A stretch of DNA of 8,543 bases from an uncultured Oscillospiraceae bacterium (lineage in GTDB: Bacteria; Bacillota; Clostridia; Oscillospirales; Oscillospiraceae). Made by a program: the position numbers and the translations under genes. The notes beneath the pieces were generated by a model, which ran no database searches, was not told the DNA's origin, and was given only the letters and a program-made list of their open reading frames with translations. Positions 5,937 to 8,543 of the stretch are shown piece by piece (position 1 is the first letter of the stretch; every line of letters starts with the position of its first letter). The stretch is taken from contig CAKTQE010000075.1 in NCBI GenBank assembly GCA_934593275.1, forward strand, positions 1-8,543, given 5' to 3'.

Positions 5937-6871
5937 TTCAGTTTTTCTGCCTTTTCGTTGGCGGCGCGGATCAGGTTAATTTCAAAGTCCTGCCGGTTTT
6001 TTTGCCGGATGGTCTCCAAGATCAGACCTGAAAACAGGGATTGGAAACTGGCCATCACCGTAAAGCCGCAGACGATCAGTGTGGGGAAGTTGGGTACCAG
6101 ACCGGTCTGGGCGTAGGTATTCAGCACCGGGATAAAGAACAGGGCTGCCAGCAGGAAGAGAAACGCGGAAATCAGGCCGAAGAACCCCAGGGGCTTGTAG
6201 ACCCGGTAGAGTTTGACGATGGTTTTCAGCACTTTCATGCCGTCAGAATAGGTGTTCAGCTTGGAAACGCTGCCCTCAGGCCGGTCCCGGTAGCCGATGA
6301 TCACGTTTTCCAGGTGCATATTGGCGTTGACGGCGTGGATGCTCATTTCCGTCTCGATTTCAAAGCCCTTGGAAATCACCGGGAAGGTCTTTACAAACTC
6401 ATAGCTGAAAGCCCGGTAGCCCGTCATAATGTCCTTGATGTTGTTGCGGAAGAGCAGCTGGATGCTGCCCCGGACCAGGCGGTTGCCCAGATTGTGGAAA
6501 GGCCGGGTGTTCTCCGTAAAATAGGTGGAGGAGAGTCGGTCACCTACCACCATGTCCGCTTGCTGCTCCAGCACCAGCCGGGCCATTTCCGGGGCATCCT
6601 CCGCGGGGTAGGTGTCGTCACCGTCGGCCATGATGTAGCACTGGGCATCGATTTCCCGGAACATCCGGCGAATGACGTTGCCCTTGCCCTGCATGTACTC
6701 ATTGCGGACCACCGCCCCGGCCTTTGCCGCCAGTTCCGCGGTGCGGTCAGAAGAATTGTTGTTGTAAACGTAGACCACTGCCTCAGGCAGCACCCGCTTA
6801 AAGTCTGAGACCACTTTTTCTACGGTTTTTTCCTCGTTATAGCAGGGAATCAGTACGGCGATTTTATCCAT
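5933..6871 (-). CDS. GT2 glycosyltransferase, polyprenyl-phosphate hexose synthase-like
   Basis: A membrane-associated GT-A fold enzyme predicted to move a hexose from a nucleotide sugar to polyprenyl phosphate, giving a lipid-linked sugar donor for reactions outside the membrane. It is 312 residues. It has the nucleotide-binding start VLIPCYNEE (6-14), NNNSSDRT (37-44), the metal-binding D83-G-D85-D86, GYRAF (151-155), GFEIETE (169-175) and YRDRPEGS (194-201), an order typical of DPM1/GtrB-type enzymes. Two C-terminal transmembrane helices lie at about 229-251 and 263-286, as in GtrB, then a charged tail. The ATG at 6871 was chosen because AGGAGG stands 9 bases upstream and MDKIAVLIPCYNEE begins like the family; the frame is open 23 codons further but without support. 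Its start overlaps the upstream gene's stop by 8 nt, so the two are translationally coupled. The sugar is unknown. Confidence 0.92.
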   Translation of the reverse strand: MDKIAVLIPCYNEEKTVEKVVSDFKRVLPEAVVYVYNNNSSDRTAELAAKAGAVVRNEYMQGKGNVIRRMFREIDAQCYIMADGDDTYPAEDAPEMARLVLEQQADMVVGDRLSSTYFTENTRPFHNLGNRLVRGSIQLLFRNNIKDIMTGYRAFSYEFVKTFPVISKGFEIETEMSIHAVNANMHLENVIIGYRDRPEGSVSKLNTYSDGMKVLKTIVKLYRVYKPLGFFGLISAFLFLLAALFFIPVLNTYAQTGLVPNFPTLIVCGFTVMASFQSLFSGLILETIRQKNRQDFEINLIRAANEKAEKLK

Positions 6872-8153
6872 GGGAAGTTTCCTCCTGAGGGCGATGAAGC
6901 GAATAGGCAATGAAGCCGGAAAGGGCCAGTATGGCGGCACTGAGGTTCCGATGGGTCATCCAGTAGTGGACGGCAGAGTGGTTGCGCACCAGGGCGTACC
7001 AGACAAAGGGAACCAGAAAGCAAAGGAGCAGCGGGGCCACAAGACCCTTGTCCACCCGAAAAACCCGGCGTTTTTTGAGCAGCAGCCACAAAACCGCGGC
7101 TACCAGGCACAGGGCCAAAAGAATATAGGCAGGGGTCCGGTAGGCAGAGAGGTTTTTAAGGATCACCTGGATAAGACCCACCTGCTCGGCCCCCTCGTTG
7201 CCGGATAGCTGGCTGTTGGACCGGTACTGGACCTGGGTCATGGCATCGGAAAGCACATTCTGGCCTGTCAGCACATTGGCCACCAGCCATTTGCCGCTCC
7301 ACATGCCGCCGTAGCCAAAGGCCCAGGCAGCCCCGGAGCCGATGCAGCCCAGTAGGGCGTTCGTCCCTTTTTTGCGGCCCAGGAGGACTTGGAGGGTCAG
7401 GCACACGCCCACCGCCGCGGCGGGGTAGGTGAGGAAATCAAAAAAGGCGGTGGCAATGCCCAGGAACAAAAACACCAGGTACCCCCAGTCTTTATCCCAG
7501 GTTTCAAAGGCCAGCATTACAAGAACACCCCCCAGGGTGATCAGATACATGCTGGTATACTGTAGGCTCATGGCAGTGGTAATGGGGTTGAGACTGATCA
7601 TCATCAGGGACATGGGAATGGCCAGTCGCAGACCGCCTTTCCGATAGGCCAGCAGCAGCACCGCAAGGGCCAGAAACAGCTGAAAACAGGCATCCATGGC
7701 CCGAATCTGGGGCAGGGTGAAAAACAGTAGTAAGGGCTTTAAAAACAGCAGATACCCTCCCCAGTACCGGGCGTAGGACAGCACCGGGCCGTCATATTCC
7801 CCGTAAACATAGCGGATGAGGGACTCGCTGGGGTTCCACCGTTCCGGGTAAAACTCCACCCGGGCGTGGAGCATGGCATCTTTCAAGGGATTTCCGGTGC
7901 CTTTGTAGATGGCACTTTGGAGCATGATGCAGTCGGTATAGCCGTCTAACCGAGTGGTGACATCATCCGGGGGACACCAGTAAAAACCGTGACCCTCATT
8001 TTCGAATAAAGGTCGGCTTGCGTCTACCTGGGTGTGCATCCGGCCCACCGGCAGAACGTAAACCGCCGTCATCAGCAAGACGCCCACAAGAATGGAAAGG
8101 ATCAGAAAGTCCACACAGCGGAACGCCTTGACCCATAATTTGTTTTTGTTCAT
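6864..8153 (-). CDS. Polytopic membrane protein, possible GT-C-type glycosyltransferase
   Basis: I do not recognise a named family. The 429-residue protein has a basic N-terminus, one helix (about 13-35), a large polar loop (36-130, probably outside), then about nine more helices up to residue 418 and a short charged tail. The layout of helix 1, a long external loop with acidic residues (D63-D64, D70, D74) and many helices resembles GT-C glycosyltransferases, which use polyprenyl-phosphate sugars. The next gene appears to make such a donor, and the two overlap by 8 nt. The pairing parallels GtrB with a serotype-specific Gtr transferase, but the enzymatic call is inference from context and shape. 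A second polar stretch (about 291-340) may be another external loop. The ATG at 8153 is preceded by AAAGGG at 10 bases; the frame runs 43 codons upstream to 8282, but that would cross the promoter. Confidence 0.85.
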   Translation of the reverse strand: MNKNKLWVKAFRCVDFLILSILVGVLLMTAVYVLPVGRMHTQVDASRPLFENEGHGFYWCPPDDVTTRLDGYTDCIMLQSAIYKGTGNPLKDAMLHARVEFYPERWNPSESLIRYVYGEYDGPVLSYARYWGGYLLFLKPLLLFFTLPQIRAMDACFQLFLALAVLLLAYRKGGLRLAIPMSLMMISLNPITTAMSLQYTSMYLITLGGVLVMLAFETWDKDWGYLVFLFLGIATAFFDFLTYPAAAVGVCLTLQVLLGRKKGTNALLGCIGSGAAWAFGYGGMWSGKWLVANVLTGQNVLSDAMTQVQYRSNSQLSGNEGAEQVGLIQVILKNLSAYRTPAYILLALCLVAAVLWLLLKKRRVFRVDKGLVAPLLLCFLVPFVWYALVRNHSAVHYWMTHRNLSAAILALSGFIAYSLHRPQEETSHG

Positions 8154-8187
8154 ACAAAGAAAGCCCTTTCTAATTCGCTTTAGGCCT

Positions 8188-8216
8188 ACTATACAGCATA
8201 TTTCCCGAAAATGCAA
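8188..8216 (-). promoter_or_regulatory. Promoter of the glycosyltransferase operon
   Basis: On the minus strand, TATAGT (8188-8193) with TTGCAT (8211-8216) 17 bases upstream. The -10 box is good and the -35 weak, so recognition is moderate. It lies 35 bp before the chosen start at 8153. Confidence 0.6.
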
Positions 8217-8292
8217 GACGGGGCAGGGGAAGATACGGAATTCCTCTGTTAGGTATGTGTGAAATTCATGGGGCGCGCACAATTATTTTTGG

Positions 8293-8331
8293 GGAATTTT
8301 ACTTGACAATTCCTGTTCTGACCGATACAAT
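8293..8331 (+). promoter_or_regulatory. Near-consensus promoter at the right edge with an inverted repeat over the -35 box
   Basis: A perfect TTGACA (8303-8308) and TACAAT (8326-8331) are 17 bases apart, the strongest promoter in the window. An inverted repeat GGAATT (8293-8298)/AATTCC (8308-8313) straddles the -35 box, which could be an operator. It is divergent from the glycosyltransferase operon promoter. Confidence 0.85.
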
Positions 8332-8337
8332 AAGGTG

Positions 8338-8513
8338 AGACGTGAGCGGCTCTTTGTGAGTTGCTCCCTTACCGGCGCGTGAGCCGGGTTTGCGTTTTGC
8401 GCCTTGTGGCGTTTTGCGATAGATTGGCTTTTGCCAAAATAAGCTCAATTTCACATGGAACGATCCGCAGCCCTCCTGCGCCAATTTTACGGAAGGAGGT
8501 GCGTTGTGGAATT
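8338..8513 (+). ncRNA. Structured 5' leader, class unidentified
   Basis: From the predicted transcription start to the first ATG there are about 175 nt rich in hairpins. In order: a 9-bp stem with two G-U pairs (8344-8352/8358-8366, loop TTTGT), a 5-bp stem (8372-8376/8383-8387), a 4-bp stem (8400-8403/8408-8411), a 5-bp stem with a TTTT loop (8424-8428/8433-8437), and a CGCAG/CTGCG stem near 8466-8480. GCGTTTTGCG occurs twice (8392-8401, 8409-8418). CCTCC at 8471-8475 could pair with the ribosome site AGGAGG (8494-8499). I could not match it to a riboswitch class I know. No T-run follows any stem, so control of translation start is more likely than termination. Confidence 0.45.
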
Positions 8514-8543
8514 ATGGAATGGTATTCGATTTTAGCAATCGTT
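8514..8543 (+). CDS. Start of an unidentified gene running off the right edge
   Basis: Only about ten codons are visible. From the ATG at 8514 the frame reads MEWYSILAIV, hydrophobic like the start of a membrane protein. The ribosome site AAGGAGGT (8493-8500) is unusually far away (14 bases from AGGAGG). It is better spaced for a GTG at 8506, but that frame reads nine codons and stops at 8533-8535. A third frame (TTG 8504 or ATG 8519) is also open to the edge. The position after a strong promoter and leader makes a gene here likely; which start is used is uncertain. Confidence 0.4.
   Translation, partial: MEWYSILAIV

Noticed and set aside
8154..8282. 43-codon N-terminal extension of the polytopic membrane protein
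   Set aside because: It would cover the predicted promoter and is hydrophilic and mixed in character. The internal MNKNKLW start, followed by a basic-then-hydrophobic segment, is a normal membrane protein beginning.

Overview
The window carries seven recognisable protein genes and the start of a possible eighth, in GC-rich DNA with compact, high-GC genes and AT-rich promoters. The promoters are classic sigma-A type, the ribosome sites are strong AGGAGG-like sequences, and the genes include a VanZ-like protein, a BrnQ carrier and a surface-anchored GH25 muramidase. Together these suggest a Gram-positive gut Clostridia (Oscillospirales/Ruminococcaceae-like) chromosome. That placement is inference from gene content and repeat style; no marker gene is present.

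Layout. (1) 1-1242, plus strand: a MATE-family multidrug/cation antiporter, cut by the left edge and closed by a strong hairpin terminator. (2) 1300-2040: a gene-free gap of about 740 bp between two convergent genes, packed with nested inverted repeats, direct repeats and short GC hairpins. (3) 2041-4083, minus strand: brnQ (branched-chain amino acid carrier) followed by a VanZ-family membrane protein, each with its own promoter. (4) 4382-4795, minus: a small two-helix membrane protein with a C-terminal zinc ribbon and its own promoter and terminator. It is divergent from (5) 4982-5893, plus: a membrane- or lipid-anchored GH25 lysozyme with its own promoter and a bidirectional terminator. (6) 5933-8153, minus: a two-gene operon with an 8-nt overlap, encoding a polytopic membrane protein (possibly GT-C-like) and then a GT2 polyprenyl-phosphate hexose synthase-like enzyme. 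(7) 8293-8543, plus: a near-consensus promoter, a long hairpin-rich leader of about 175 nt, and the first codons of an unidentified gene that runs off the window.

How the genes relate. Most are envelope functions: efflux, amino acid uptake, muramidase, and lipid-linked glycosylation of a surface polymer or protein. The GT2/polytopic pair is the only clear functional unit; the others look like single-gene transcription units. I see no defence system, phage, CRISPR array, transposase, rRNA or tRNA. The least explained parts are the repeat cluster at 1324-2036 and the structured leader at 8338-8513.
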